DNA from: Arcobacter caeni
GTDB taxonomy: Bacteria; Campylobacterota; Campylobacteria; Campylobacterales; Arcobacteraceae
NCBI RefSeq assembly: GCF_003063245.1
Contig: NZ_MUXE01000001.1
Location: 62,001 to 126,000 of the forward strand
DNA length: 64,000 nucleotides
Direction: 5' to 3'
Positions 34,318 to 43,701 of the stretch are shown piece after piece. The position numbers and the translations under genes are program-made. Numbering within the stretch: the first letter of the stretch is position 1; each line of letters opens with the position of its first letter. The notes beneath the pieces were generated by a model. The model was not told where the DNA came from, made no database searches, and saw only the letters and a program-made list of their open reading frames with translations.

Positions 34318-34644
34318 CTACTCCATAAACAGTGACAAAAATTCAGGATAAAAAAGCAAAGCCATTATCAAAATAAAAAATATGAAAAAAAATAGATATT
34401 GTTTAAAAATCTCTTTTCTTTCACATTTGCAGGAAATCTTTTTCTTCAAACTTTTAAATGCAAAAATAAAAAGTATTATTGTTAAAATAACAAGAGGAAT
34501 TCTTGTATATTCCAAAGTTGCAAAATATGTCAAAACTCCACTTGAAAAGCCAAAAAAAATAAATAAAAATGCTGGTAAACAGCAAAGAGTTGATAAAAGT
34601 GCAGTTGTAACTGCACTTATTATCACAAATCTTTCTTTTTTCAT
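34318..34644 (-). CDS. MerT-like metal transport protein
   Basis: A 108-residue inner-membrane protein with three helices (about 8-38, 44-62, 82-104). Helix 1 carries the vicinal cysteines CCLPAFL near residue 21, as in MerT, and a cytosolic loop has a second metal site CKCER near 72-76. MerT takes Hg(II) from MerP into the cytosol. The start overlaps the transglutaminase-like gene by 4 bases. Substrate may be another thiol-loving metal. Confidence 0.82.
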   Translation of the reverse strand: MKKERFVIISAVTTALLSTLCCLPAFLFIFFGFSSGVLTYFATLEYTRIPLVILTIILFIFAFKSLKKKISCKCERKEIFKQYLFFFIFFILIMALLFYPEFLSLFME

Positions 34645-35735
34645 AATCTTTCTTGTGAAGAATATGTATATGAAAATGCTTTAGTATCATAATAATCTAA
34701 AGCATCTTCACCAACCTCAGCATAAGGATAACCTAACATATTAAGAGGAAATTGAGTTGGTTTTGGAGTTAAAACAAAATCTCTTGCACTATTAAATGCA
34801 ACCCAATTCATTTCCCATGAACCAAAGAAATATTTTTTTACATCTTTTATTTTTTGGTCTTCATTTGTTAATTTTTCTGAAAGTCTTACTTTTGTAACAT
34901 CAGCTGGATCTGCTGGAACCCAACCTAATCCATCTATATAAAACTCAGCTCTGCAATGTTGCGCGCCTGTTATATTTGCAAATCCTTTTTCATCAGCTTT
35001 TCCACAAGCATTTGAAATTTTTGATTGTCCAGCACGAATACCAAAAATTTCCCTTGATGGAATTCCTACATTTCTTAATAAACAAACAAATACTGAACTA
35101 GTATCTGTACATTTTCCTCCATAAATTTTTTCTTCAATAGCTTTTTTAGCATCACCAATTCCACAACCTTTTACGCTCTCATCTCTGTACATAGTTGTAA
35201 CCGTCCAGTCATAAATTACTTGTGCTTTTTCAAGTGGTGTAATTGCCCCTTTTATGATATTTTTTGCATATTCTTGTAAACCAGAAGTTACAGGAACATG
35301 AGTTGTTCCTTTTAAATAAACTTTTATATCCTCAGGATAATTCATATTTGATGTAGCTTTTGAGAAATCAGTAGTTCTTTCTTGCATAATCACATCAAAT
35401 GAAACTTCTAATTCAGATTTTTTATCTGATTTATCCCATTTTACATATAAAACTCTTGTATCATAATCATTTTTTACAACTTTTGCTTCAGTAAAATTTC
35501 CTTTATATGAGAAAGATACAACCTTATGATAACTTTCATCTTTTGGAAGAGGAATCCATAATTGTGTTATTTCTTTTGCTGGATTAATTGAATAGTTATT
35601 TAAAATACTGAATTTTCTAGGTTTTGCAGTAATACCAAATGGATTTTTTTCTTCATTTGCAAAAGCAAAATTTGGAGCTAATAAAACAGCAGATGATAGG
35701 ATTGCTGAACCTTTTAAAAATGTTCTTCTTTGCAT
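34641..35735 (-). CDS. Tat-exported transglutaminase-like protein
   Basis: A 364-residue protein with a twin-arginine signal (QRRTFLKGSAILSSAVLLA) and a transglutaminase core: catalytic Cys in GGKCTDTSSVFVCLLRNVGIPSR near residue 197, His in AQHCRAEFYIDGLGW near 260 and Asp in VPADPADV near 276. The N-terminal half is a beta-rich domain found in similar bacterial proteins. These enzymes act as proteases or amidases; the substrate is unknown. It is the first gene of an operon with MerT- and MerP-like genes, an unusual link. Confidence 0.86.
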   Translation of the reverse strand: MQRRTFLKGSAILSSAVLLAPNFAFANEEKNPFGITAKPRKFSILNNYSINPAKEITQLWIPLPKDESYHKVVSFSYKGNFTEAKVVKNDYDTRVLYVKWDKSDKKSELEVSFDVIMQERTTDFSKATSNMNYPEDIKVYLKGTTHVPVTSGLQEYAKNIIKGAITPLEKAQVIYDWTVTTMYRDESVKGCGIGDAKKAIEEKIYGGKCTDTSSVFVCLLRNVGIPSREIFGIRAGQSKISNACGKADEKGFANITGAQHCRAEFYIDGLGWVPADPADVTKVRLSEKLTNEDQKIKDVKKYFFGSWEMNWVAFNSARDFVLTPKPTQFPLNMLGYPYAEVGEDALDYYDTKAFSYTYSSQERL

Positions 35736-35803
35736 GGGAATTAACCTCTAATAGTTTTTGTTCTATTAAGAGATAAAGTGAGTAAAAGCTCTCTTTATGT
35801 CAA

Positions 35804-35818
35804 ACCATAACCTATGGT
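35804..35818. promoter_or_regulatory. Dyad in the gap between the mer-like operon and selD
   Basis: ACCATA-ACC-TATGGT, a 6-bp dyad, flanked by TCAA and TTGA so that a longer imperfect palindrome is seen. On the minus strand it lies just upstream of TTGACA, about 70 bases from the transglutaminase gene start. It could be a regulator site; no -10 box at ideal spacing was found. Confidence 0.35.
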
Positions 35819-35968
35819 CTTGAACTAATATTTATTAATATTAATATATGATTTATAAATAGATGCTTAAAAGGTAAAAAATAATTTACTTAATCTAATC
35901 TACAATTTAATAAAAATATTGTTATAATCAAAGTCAAAAAAAATTGCAATATTGCAAGGATTAGTTTT

Positions 35969-37006
35969 ATGAATAATGAATATAAACTAACAAAATTCGT
36001 TCAAGCTGCTGGTTGAGCTGCAAAAATGGGTCCGGGTGATCTCAAACAAACTATTTGCGGTTTAGTACCAAATGATGAAAGAATTTTAGTAGGTTTTGAT
36101 ACAAGTGAAGATGCTAGTGTTTACCAAATAAACGAAACACAAGCTATTGTTCAAACACTTGATTTTATTACGCCAGTTGTTGATGATCCATATATTTATG
36201 GACAAATAGCAGCTGCAAATGCACTTAGTGATGTGTTTGCAATGGGTGCTGATGTAAAAACGGCTATGAATATAGTAGGCTTTGATAAGAAAAATATATC
36301 AAAAGAAGCTTTAGGATTGATTTTAAAGGGTGGAAATGAAAAAATAAAAGAGTGTGGTGGAGTCTTATTAGGCGGTCACACTATTGAATCCCCTGAAATG
36401 TATTATGGTTTATCAGTTACAGGGATGATTCATCCAGATAAAATCATTAGAAATAATACACCAAGAATTGGTCATGTTTTAGTTTTAACAAAACCTTTGG
36501 GAATGGGAATTTTATCAACAGCAATAAAAAGAGATTTATTGCCTTTAGATAGTATTAAAGATTGTGCAAAAATAATGGCTAGTTTAAACTTCTTACCATC
36601 AAAAATTATGAGAAAATATGATGTAAGTTCTTGTACAGATATTACAGGATTTGGACTTATGGGTCATGCTTTAGAATGTATAAATGAACTAGTTTCATTT
36701 TCTATTTCATGCAATAGTGTTCCAATAGTTTATGAAGCAATTGATTTAGCAAATGATGATGTAATTCCAGGTGGAACAAAAAGAAATATGAAATATGTTG
36801 AAGATAAAATTACATATATGAATAATTTATCAATTTATTGCAAAGCCCTACTTTGTGATGCTCAAACTTCTGGTGGATTGTTAATAGCCATGAAAGAAGA
36901 AGATGCTAAAGAATATATAAAAGACATAGAAGAGTTATCATTTGGATATGCAAGTATTATAGGGCAAGTAATTCCAAGAGGAATTACGCCTATAATTATT
37001 CACTAA
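35969..37006 (+). CDS. selD: Selenide, water dikinase, itself selenocysteine-containing
   Basis: A 345-residue SelD, read through TGA at 36014-36016 (codon 16). The N-terminus reads KFVQAAG-U-AAKMGPGDL, with Sec at the catalytic position that is Cys17 in E. coli SelD. Conserved parts follow: GFDTSEDASVYQ, QTLDFITPVVDDPYIYGQIAAANALSDVFAMGA, and GGLLIAM near the end. SelD makes selenophosphate from selenide and ATP, the donor for SelA. The ATG at 35969 has AAGGA 8 bases upstream; a start at 36026, after the UGA, would lose the active site. Using Sec here makes the enzyme depend on its own product. Confidence 0.95.
36014..36042 (+). other. Selenocysteine UGA and SECIS-like hairpin in selD
   Basis: Downstream of UGA 36014-36016 the message can pair GGGUC (36028-36032) with GAUCU (36038-36042), two of five pairs being G-U, around loop CGGGU. 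The loop GGU begins 18 nt after the UGA, exactly as in the fdhA element of this window. Confidence 0.65.
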
Positions 37007-37007
37007 A

Positions 37008-37460
37008 TTATTTACATAAAGTAGAATCTTGTTCACATAATATTTCAAGATTCTCTTTTGCTTCTTTATGCCCTTGATTAGCAGCTAATTTATAATACAT
37101 AACTGCTTTTCTTAAATCTTGATCTACTCCAATAGCATTTTGATACATAGTTCCCAGATTATATTGAGCTTCTGCATATCCTTGATTTGCTGATTGTTCA
37201 AACAATTTTAAAGCTTCTTTATTTGAAGGATCTGAAATAGAACCATTAGCATACATATTTCCTAATTCATTCTGAGCTTTAGAATCACCTTTTTTAGCTT
37301 TTTCTTGTAAAGTTTCAAATCCCTGTTTAGGTTTTTCTTTATTATTTTGAACATTTTGTTTTGAACCATTTGAGTCATTTGAAGATAGAGGTTTATTAAC
37401 AAAAATTATTATACCAACTACTACAATTAAAACTATTAATCCTAAAATTATTTTTTTCAT
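37008..37460 (-). CDS. Sel1-repeat protein with N-terminal anchor
   Basis: A 150-residue protein with one N-terminal helix (about 4-22) as uncleaved anchor or signal, a low-complexity Asn/Ser/Lys linker, and two to three Sel1-like repeats (AKKGDSKAQNELGNMYANG, ANQGYAEAQYNLGTMYQNA, ANQGHKEAKENLEIL). Such repeats bind proteins in the periplasm. Two cysteines near the C-terminus (CEQDSTLC) resemble those of Helicobacter cysteine-rich proteins. The name Sel1 is unrelated to selenium. It is convergent with selD, one base apart. Confidence 0.82.
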   Translation of the reverse strand: MKKIILGLIVLIVVVGIIIFVNKPLSSNDSNGSKQNVQNNKEKPKQGFETLQEKAKKGDSKAQNELGNMYANGSISDPSNKEALKLFEQSANQGYAEAQYNLGTMYQNAIGVDQDLRKAVMYYKLAANQGHKEAKENLEILCEQDSTLCK

Positions 37461-37477
37461 TTTTTTCCTTAAATTTT

Positions 37478-37509
37478 GTACTAAAAAATAGCCTTTTAAA
37501 AGGCTATTT
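37478..37509 (-). terminator. Intrinsic terminator of the YceI gene
   Basis: AAATAGCCTTTTAAAAGGCTATTT is self-complementary (37486-37509) and on the minus strand runs into TTTTTTAG, 4 bases after the YceI-family stop codon. Confidence 0.85.
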
Positions 37510-37512
37510 CAT

Positions 37513-38061
37513 TTATTTGAAGGGAAGTGTAAACTCTATATTTACATCCGAATAAGATTTATTTTCATGAAGTGTTCCACATTTTTCAGTAAAAGCCAGA
37601 TATGAGCTTTTCATATCAAAATCTAACATATCAATTGCTCCAGAAGCAATAATTTTACCTTCAATAATCTCATATTTCATAGGAACTTTTTTTGTAACAT
37701 TATTTAAAACAACATCTAAAACTAAGTTTTTATTTACTTCATCAACACTTGAAATTTGTCCTTCAATTGTTTTTGCAGTTGTTAGTGAAAATAAAGTTGA
37801 AACTATATTAATATTTCTTCCCTCATTTTTTGACTCAAGAGAAGTTGCATCTATTTTAACTTTTGCACTTTTTAAAAAATCACTTAAATTTTCAGATTTT
37901 TTAATATCTAAATCAATTTTATTAAAAGTTCCAGAAACTCCAACTTTAGAAGCCAGTTTAAAACCTGTCCATTTAACCCCTAAATCTCCATTTAGTTCAT
38001 AAGCATTTAAACTAGTAATTAAACCAAAAGCAACGATACTTAAAATTATTTTATTTTTCAT
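37513..38061 (-). CDS. YceI-family periplasmic protein
   Basis: A 182-residue protein with a signal peptide (about 1-20, ending LNA) and a YceI lipocalin-like beta barrel: GDLGVKWTGFKLASKVGVSGTF, then SFTLTTA-like strands and FDMKSSYLAFTEKCGTLHENKSYSDVNIEFTL at the end. YceI proteins bind isoprenoids such as polyprenyl or quinone-like lipids in the periplasm. Helicobacter HP1286 is an example. It is a single gene on the minus strand, upstream of tRNA-Sec. Confidence 0.86.
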   Translation of the reverse strand: MKNKIILSIVAFGLITSLNAYELNGDLGVKWTGFKLASKVGVSGTFNKIDLDIKKSENLSDFLKSAKVKIDATSLESKNEGRNINIVSTLFSLTTAKTIEGQISSVDEVNKNLVLDVVLNNVTKKVPMKYEIIEGKIIASGAIDMLDFDMKSSYLAFTEKCGTLHENKSYSDVNIEFTLPFK

Positions 38062-38201
38062 TTTTTATCCTTATATTTAGTATGTTTAATTGTATCTAAA
38101 ATGATAATAGAAGGTAATAAATTTAGAATTTAGTAAAAAAAACTTTACCTAAGTTAAGCTTTTTAGTATTGTGGATGAGATATAATAATTTAGATTTACA
38201 G

Positions 38202-38301
38202 TGGCGAGAAGGTGTAGGAATCGAACCTACCACGGCGTATTACACATAAACCGTCAATCAGGGTTGAAACCTGTGGTGCCCACCAGGTACACTAACCTCC
38301 C
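38202..38301 (-). tRNA. selC: tRNA-Sec (anticodon UCA)
   Basis: About 100 nt including an encoded CCA (TGG at 38202-38204 on the plus strand). On the minus strand: 8-nt acceptor strand GGGAGGTT against ACCTTCTC, long D stem TGGTG-GG-CACCA, anticodon loop TTTCAAC with UCA, a long variable arm ACGG...CCGT, and T arm GTAGG-TTCGATT-CCTAC. The 8-bp acceptor, long D stem and big variable arm are marks of bacterial tRNA-Sec. There are two G-U pairs and one apparent U-C mismatch (position 7) in the acceptor. It lies 57 bases from selA, in divergent orientation. Confidence 0.93.
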
Positions 38302-38358
38302 ACTTGTAAGAAACAAATATTACATAAAACAATTTTAAAACCATCTGAAAGGGTAAAA

Positions 38359-39705
38359 ATGTCTTTACTAAAATCCATTCCAAAGGTTGATAAGTTTATC
38401 ACAAACAAAACTTTTGAGGGATTATCTACAACTTTAATTACTAAAATTTCAAAAGAAGTAATAGCAAATTTAAGAGAAGATATATTAAATAATAAAATCC
38501 AAAATATAGATGAAAACATCTTAGTTTCAAATGTACTAAAAGAATATGACTCAATCACAGCACCATCTTTGCAAACCGTGATAAATGCCACAGGAATCAT
38601 AATCCACACCAATCTTGGTAGAAGTTTAATAAACAAAAAAAGCTTAGAAAAAGCCATAGAAATAGCAACTTCTTACAACAATCTTGAATATGATTTAATT
38701 GAAGGGAAAAGAGGTGAAAGATACTCACATATTGTAAAAACTCTTCAAAATCTAACAGGTTGTGAAGATGCAATTGTAGTAAATAACAATGCAAGTGCTG
38801 TATTTTTGATTTTAAATACTTTTGCAAAAAATAAAGAAGTAATTGTAAGCCGTGGCGAACTTGTGGAAATTGGCGGAAGTTTTAGAGTTCCTGAAGTTAT
38901 GACTCAAAGTGGAGCTATTTTAAAAGAAATTGGAACTACAAATAAAACTCATGCAAGAGATTATGAAGATGCAATTTGTGAAAATACTGCAATGCTTATG
39001 AAAGTTCATAAATCAAACTATTCTATTGAGGGCTTTACAAGTGAAGTTGATTTTGAAGAGATTGTAAACATATCTTTTAAAAACAACTTGATTGATTATT
39101 ACGATATGGGAAGCGGTCATATTATTGATTTGCCATTTAATTTATCTCAAAAAGAACCATCTATTTTAGAAATTATGAAATATAATCCATCACTTTTGAG
39201 TTTTTCAGGTGATAAACTTTTGGGAAGTGTACAAGCTGGAATTATAATTGGAAAAAAAGAGTTAATTGAGAAAATCAAAAAAAATCAGCTTTTACGAATG
39301 TTAAGGGTTGATAAAATAACTCTTAGTATTTTGGAAGATACTCTAAATTCATACTTAAAAAATGAACTAAATGATATTCCAACTTTAAAAATGCTTTTTA
39401 TTTCTCTTGAAACTTTAGAGCAAAAAGCAAATACACTTTTTGAAAAAATAAAAGATATTTGTAAATGTGAAGTTATAAAAACTCAAACTTTAATTGGTGG
39501 TGGAACAACTCCAAATAAAAAAATACCATCAATTGCACTTTGTATAAATGATGAAAAATATAAAGCAAACCAACTGGAAAAACTTTTGAGAAAAAACAAT
39601 CTAATTACAAGAATTGAAAATGAAAAAATTCTTCTTGATTTTAGAACTATTCAAGAAAATGAAATAGAAAAAATAGCTGATATTTTCAATAAGGTTTTTA
39701 ACTAA
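38359..39705 (+). CDS. selA: L-seryl-tRNA(Sec) selenium transferase
   Basis: A 448-residue PLP enzyme that changes Ser-tRNA(Sec) to Sec-tRNA(Sec) with selenophosphate. It has the N-terminal tRNA-binding part (LLKSIPKVDKFI), TVINATGIIIHTNLGRS near residue 75, EDAIVVNNNASAVFLILN near 135-152, ELVEIGGSFRVPEVM, and the PLP lysine in SFSGDKLLGSVQAG near 295. The length is near the usual 460. AAAGGG lies 5 bases before ATG. Its last base overlaps the selB start. Confidence 0.96.
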   Translation: MSLLKSIPKVDKFITNKTFEGLSTTLITKISKEVIANLREDILNNKIQNIDENILVSNVLKEYDSITAPSLQTVINATGIIIHTNLGRSLINKKSLEKAIEIATSYNNLEYDLIEGKRGERYSHIVKTLQNLTGCEDAIVVNNNASAVFLILNTFAKNKEVIVSRGELVEIGGSFRVPEVMTQSGAILKEIGTTNKTHARDYEDAICENTAMLMKVHKSNYSIEGFTSEVDFEEIVNISFKNNLIDYYDMGSGHIIDLPFNLSQKEPSILEIMKYNPSLLSFSGDKLLGSVQAGIIIGKKELIEKIKKNQLLRMLRVDKITLSILEDTLNSYLKNELNDIPTLKMLFISLETLEQKANTLFEKIKDICKCEVIKTQTLIGGGTTPNKKIPSIALCINDEKYKANQLEKLLRKNNLITRIENEKILLDFRTIQENEIEKIADIFNKVFN

Positions 39706-41534
39706 TGTCAAATATAATAATAGGAACAGCAGGTCATATTGACCATGGAAAAACAGCACTAATCAAAGCTTTAAATGGTTTTGAGGGTGATAGTACAAAT
39801 GAAGAAAAAGAAAGAGGAATAACAATAGATTTATCTTTTTCTAATATGACAAAAGGTCAACAAAATATCGCTTTTATTGATGTTCCAGGACATGAGAAAC
39901 TGGTGAAAAATATGATTGCTGGAGCTTTTGGATTTGATTATGTAATGCTTGTAATTAGTGCATCTGAGGGAATAAAACCTCAAACAGTTGAGCATATTGA
40001 GATTATTAATCTTTTAGGTTTAAAAGAGATAATTGTAGTACTTACAAAAAAAGATTTGATTACAGATGATGAATTAATTTTAAAAAAAGAGGAGATTTTA
40101 GAGTTTTTATCAACTTTTGATTTTGAAATAAAATTTGTAAGTTGTGTATCTATTTATGATGAAACTTCCGTAGAAAAACTAAAAAATCAACTTTTTTCTA
40201 TAAACAGTAGCACAAAACAAGAAGAGAATTTCTTTAGATTTTATGTGGATAGAGTTTTTTCACCAAAAGGAATTGGAACAGTTGTAACAGGAACTGTTTT
40301 GGGAAAAAAATGTGAACTAAATGAAAAATTATATATTTGTCAATCTCAAAAAGAGACAAAAATAAAAAATATTCAAGTTCATAACCAAAATGCACTTGAA
40401 GCAAATATCTCAAATCGAGCTGCTTTAAATCTGCAAGGTGTAAATATTTCTCACATAAATAAAGGTGATTTAATTACAAAAAAAGGTCATATTAGAGGAT
40501 TTGATGGAATTGATATATCTTTTAAATGTCTAAAAACAAAAAAATTAAATCACAATCAAACCTATTCTTTATTTATTGGAGCGAAAAAAATAGAAGTAAA
40601 AATATTGCTTTTTGATTGTATTACAAATCTTGAAGAGGGCTTTGCAACAATAAAAGCAAGCGAAAATCTATATACAATTTTTGGTGAAAAAATCTTACTA
40701 AGAAGTGGAAACGATACGATTTGTGGGGGAATTGTTTTAAATCCAATTATTGACCCAATGAAAAAAAATCAAAAAAGAAATTTATTAGAAGCTTTAGATA
40801 AAAAAGATTTTACAAATGCTTATAAAGAGCTACTTGAAGCGCACAAAAAAGGTCTAGGAATCATCTCATCAACTCAAAGATTTGCACTTTCTCATAGTGA
40901 AGCAATAGAATTTGCAAAAAAAATGCAAGATGTTTTTATAGATGAAAAAGAGTTAGTTATTTATCCTCTTTCTACAAAAAAATTTGTAAAAGATTTTATA
41001 AAAGAGATTTATACAAAAAATGCTTATGCCCTACTTTCAAACACTTCAATAGCTTTGCGATTAAAATGGGCAAGTGTTGCATTTATTCAAAGTGCTTTAG
41101 ATGAACTTGAAGCTGAGAATTTTCTAACAAAAGATGTATCTTTATATAAAAATGCAAATATCAAAGAAGATTTTGCAAAAGATTTAGAAGATATTGTTTT
41201 AAAAAGATTAAAACAAGAAGATATAATCCCAACTGCTCCTTATAATATTTATGATGATTTAGATTTAGATAGAAAATTAGGTGATGATATTTTGAAATCT
41301 TTAACCGCAAAAAAACAAGTAATACGACTACAACATAATTTATTTATTCATTTTGAAAGTTTAAATAAAATCGTAAAAGCTATGAGAGAAATCATAAAAA
41401 ATGATGGATTTATAGGAATTCCAAACTTTAAAGAAAGATTTGATTTAAGTAGAAAATATCTGATTACTTATCTTGATTATTTAGATAATTATTCAGATAT
41501 TAAAAAAGTTGACGATAAACGATTATTCGTTTAA
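39705..41534 (+). CDS. selB: Selenocysteine-specific elongation factor
   Basis: A 609-residue GTPase that brings Sec-tRNA to UGA codons with a SECIS hairpin. G1 is GTAGHIDHGKTALI (about 7-20), then ERGITIDLSFSNM, the DVPGHEKLVKNMIAG box (about 60-74) and LTKKDLI. EF-Tu-like domains follow (PKGIGTVVTGTVLG near residue 190). The C-terminal 230 residues hold winged-helix repeats that bind SECIS RNA. It shares base 39705 with the selA stop, so the two are translated together. It is convergent with the chemoreceptor gene. Confidence 0.96.
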   Translation: MSNIIIGTAGHIDHGKTALIKALNGFEGDSTNEEKERGITIDLSFSNMTKGQQNIAFIDVPGHEKLVKNMIAGAFGFDYVMLVISASEGIKPQTVEHIEIINLLGLKEIIVVLTKKDLITDDELILKKEEILEFLSTFDFEIKFVSCVSIYDETSVEKLKNQLFSINSSTKQEENFFRFYVDRVFSPKGIGTVVTGTVLGKKCELNEKLYICQSQKETKIKNIQVHNQNALEANISNRAALNLQGVNISHINKGDLITKKGHIRGFDGIDISFKCLKTKKLNHNQTYSLFIGAKKIEVKILLFDCITNLEEGFATIKASENLYTIFGEKILLRSGNDTICGGIVLNPIIDPMKKNQKRNLLEALDKKDFTNAYKELLEAHKKGLGIISSTQRFALSHSEAIEFAKKMQDVFIDEKELVIYPLSTKKFVKDFIKEIYTKNAYALLSNTSIALRLKWASVAFIQSALDELEAENFLTKDVSLYKNANIKEDFAKDLEDIVLKRLKQEDIIPTAPYNIYDDLDLDRKLGDDILKSLTAKKQVIRLQHNLFIHFESLNKIVKAMREIIKNDGFIGIPNFKERFDLSRKYLITYLDYLDNYSDIKKVDDKRLFV

Positions 41535-41556
41535 CTTCTTTGGACGAAGGAAGAGT

Positions 41557-43584
41557 TTAAAAACTCTCCCACTCATCATTATCTTTTGTATTAGCTGTTA
41601 TTTCTCTTTTAGCTTCTTTTATAACTTCTTTTTTTATGCTTACTGTTGGTTCAGTTTTTTTAGCTTGTGGTTTTGAAGTTATTGTTTGATTTGAAATAAT
41701 TTGTCCATCATATTTTTTTGCTTTAACATTATGTTTACCCTCAAACTCTTTTTCATCTGCATCAGAAACAATAGTTAAAGCGATACTTTGTGTTTGATTT
41801 GCAATATCTTTAGTTTGACTAGCAACATTAGCATTTGCTTGTGTTTGTTGATCAAGTGAATTAATTGCGTTGTTGATTTGTTCTATTCCTTGTTGTTGCT
41901 CTTTTATAGCTACTTCAACACCTTTTATTAATTCCATTGTTTTAGCAATATTTTCAGTTAATCCACTATATCCAGCAATCATTTTACCAGCTATATTTTT
42001 CCCATCATTTGCTTTATTTGTAGCATTTTCAACTAGTGATTTTATCTCTTTAGCTGCATCTGCACTTCTTGAAGCTAGATTTCGCACTTCAGCTGCTACA
42101 ACTGCAAATCCTTTCCCTGCTTCACCAGCAGTTGCTGCTTCTACGGCTGCATTTAATGAAAGAATATTTGTTTGGAAAGCTATTTGGTCAATTACCGTAA
42201 TTGCTTCATTTATCGCATTTACTTGAGTATTAATTTGATCCATTGAAACAGTTGTTTCACTTGCAAGTTTTTGTCCCTCATTTGCAGAATTTGTAAGTTC
42301 ATTTGCATAAGAAACCATTTGTATTACATTTTGTGTATTACTTGCCATATTTCCCGTAATTTCTTCTAAAGCTGCTGCTGTTTCTTCAATACTTGCGGCT
42401 GCTTGTGTTGAAGCTTGACTTAATTTATCCACATTTGATAAAAGATAATCAGCACTATCTTGAAGTGATAAACCATTTGTTTTATTTAAAACTAACATAT
42501 CACTTATAACTTTTGCCAAAGCATTTAATCCAATTGCTGTTTGTCCTGTTGCTTCTGGAATTCTATATGCAAAATTTAGCTTTTGGAACTGTATTAATGC
42601 AACCTCAATTTTATTTATATCTGTTGAAACTTTTTGAGCTACGACATTTAACATTTCATTAAAAATTATTTTTAGTTCTTCTAAAGATTCATTTTCAGTA
42701 TTTGCATTTACTTTAATACTTAAATTACCTGTTTTTACAACTTCAACAACTTTTTTAACATCTGTAATTAATTGTTCATCTTGTCCAATTAATTTTCTTG
42801 TTTTTTCAATATTAGTATTTACAACTTCTGAAATTTTGCTAATTTCGTCATTTGAACTTGTATCAAGTAAAGAAACATCTTTTGTTTGTTTATTTAAAAA
42901 AGCAAAGAATCCTAAAAGACCATCTTCTAATTTTTTTATAGAATCATTTATGTTTTTTCCAAGTGCGAATGAAAAAATAATAGTCATTAAAATTATCAAT
43001 ATTGAAATTACCAAAAATATAGTTAATGAAGCTTCAATTAAATCACCTGTATCTTTTTTATTAGTATCAATAACTTTATAAGTTTCATCTGTAAAATAAT
43101 TAATCAACTCTCTCATTGCTTCATAATCTTTTAGATAAGTAGTAAAATAAAAATTCTTAGCTTCTGTAACATCTTTATTTTTTACTAAAGTTAAAATCTT
43201 TTCAGTATTGGCTTTTGTTAAGGCATAATTTTTTTCAAATTCATTAAATTTATCCTTGTTAGCTGATAATTTAGTTCCTAATCTAGCTTTGAATTTCTCA
43301 TATCTTTGAGAAATTTGTAGTATATTATCATTCACACCTTTGTCAATTAGCTTATTAATTTTTTCATTATCATCCAAATTCATAATCTGAATTAAGGCTA
43401 CATTTGACTGATAAGAATCTCTATCTGCTTCAAGAAGAAATGTTATCCCAGAGAAATTTACATCTGATAACTCTTTTACATTTGATTCTATATTTGATAT
43501 ATTGTATGAAACATATACGCTTGATGATATTGATAACATCAATAATATTAAAAACGCTCCAACAATTTTATTTCTTATACTCAT
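41557..43584 (-). CDS. Methyl-accepting chemotaxis protein
   Basis: A 675-residue transmembrane chemoreceptor: helix 1 (about 8-30), a four-helix-bundle-like periplasmic domain (about 31-185), helix 2 (about 190-212), a HAMP-like and linker region with two similar repeats, and the signalling domain with the hairpin tip [40 protein letters not shown] near residues 470-510. The C-terminal tail ends WESF after a long polar linker, as in receptors with a methylation-enzyme tether. The ligand is unknown. Confidence 0.93.
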   Translation of the reverse strand: MSIRNKIVGAFLILLMLSISSSVYVSYNISNIESNVKELSDVNFSGITFLLEADRDSYQSNVALIQIMNLDDNEKINKLIDKGVNDNILQISQRYEKFKARLGTKLSANKDKFNEFEKNYALTKANTEKILTLVKNKDVTEAKNFYFTTYLKDYEAMRELINYFTDETYKVIDTNKKDTGDLIEASLTIFLVISILIILMTIIFSFALGKNINDSIKKLEDGLLGFFAFLNKQTKDVSLLDTSSNDEISKISEVVNTNIEKTRKLIGQDEQLITDVKKVVEVVKTGNLSIKVNANTENESLEELKIIFNEMLNVVAQKVSTDINKIEVALIQFQKLNFAYRIPEATGQTAIGLNALAKVISDMLVLNKTNGLSLQDSADYLLSNVDKLSQASTQAAASIEETAAALEEITGNMASNTQNVIQMVSYANELTNSANEGQKLASETTVSMDQINTQVNAINEAITVIDQIAFQTNILSLNAAVEAATAGEAGKGFAVVAAEVRNLASRSADAAKEIKSLVENATNKANDGKNIAGKMIAGYSGLTENIAKTMELIKGVEVAIKEQQQGIEQINNAINSLDQQTQANANVASQTKDIANQTQSIALTIVSDADEKEFEGKHNVKAKKYDGQIISNQTITSKPQAKKTEPTVSIKKEVIKEAKREITANTKDNDEWESF

Positions 43585-43701
43585 TTCATTTCCTCCTGTA
43601 TATTTTATATAATAATTCTATCATAAAATTTAAGTAATTTATTGAAAAATAATTTCTAGGATTTTTATTGATAATTTATTCTTTATTGCTACAATTGCAA
43701 A

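Noticed and set aside
34045-34644. Full mercury-resistance operon
   Set aside because: Only MerT- and MerP-like genes are present; no reductase, lyase or MerR regulator was seen.
37008-37460. Sel1-repeat gene as part of the selenium cluster
   Set aside because: Sel1 repeats are structural helical repeats unrelated to selenium; the gene is on the opposite strand.
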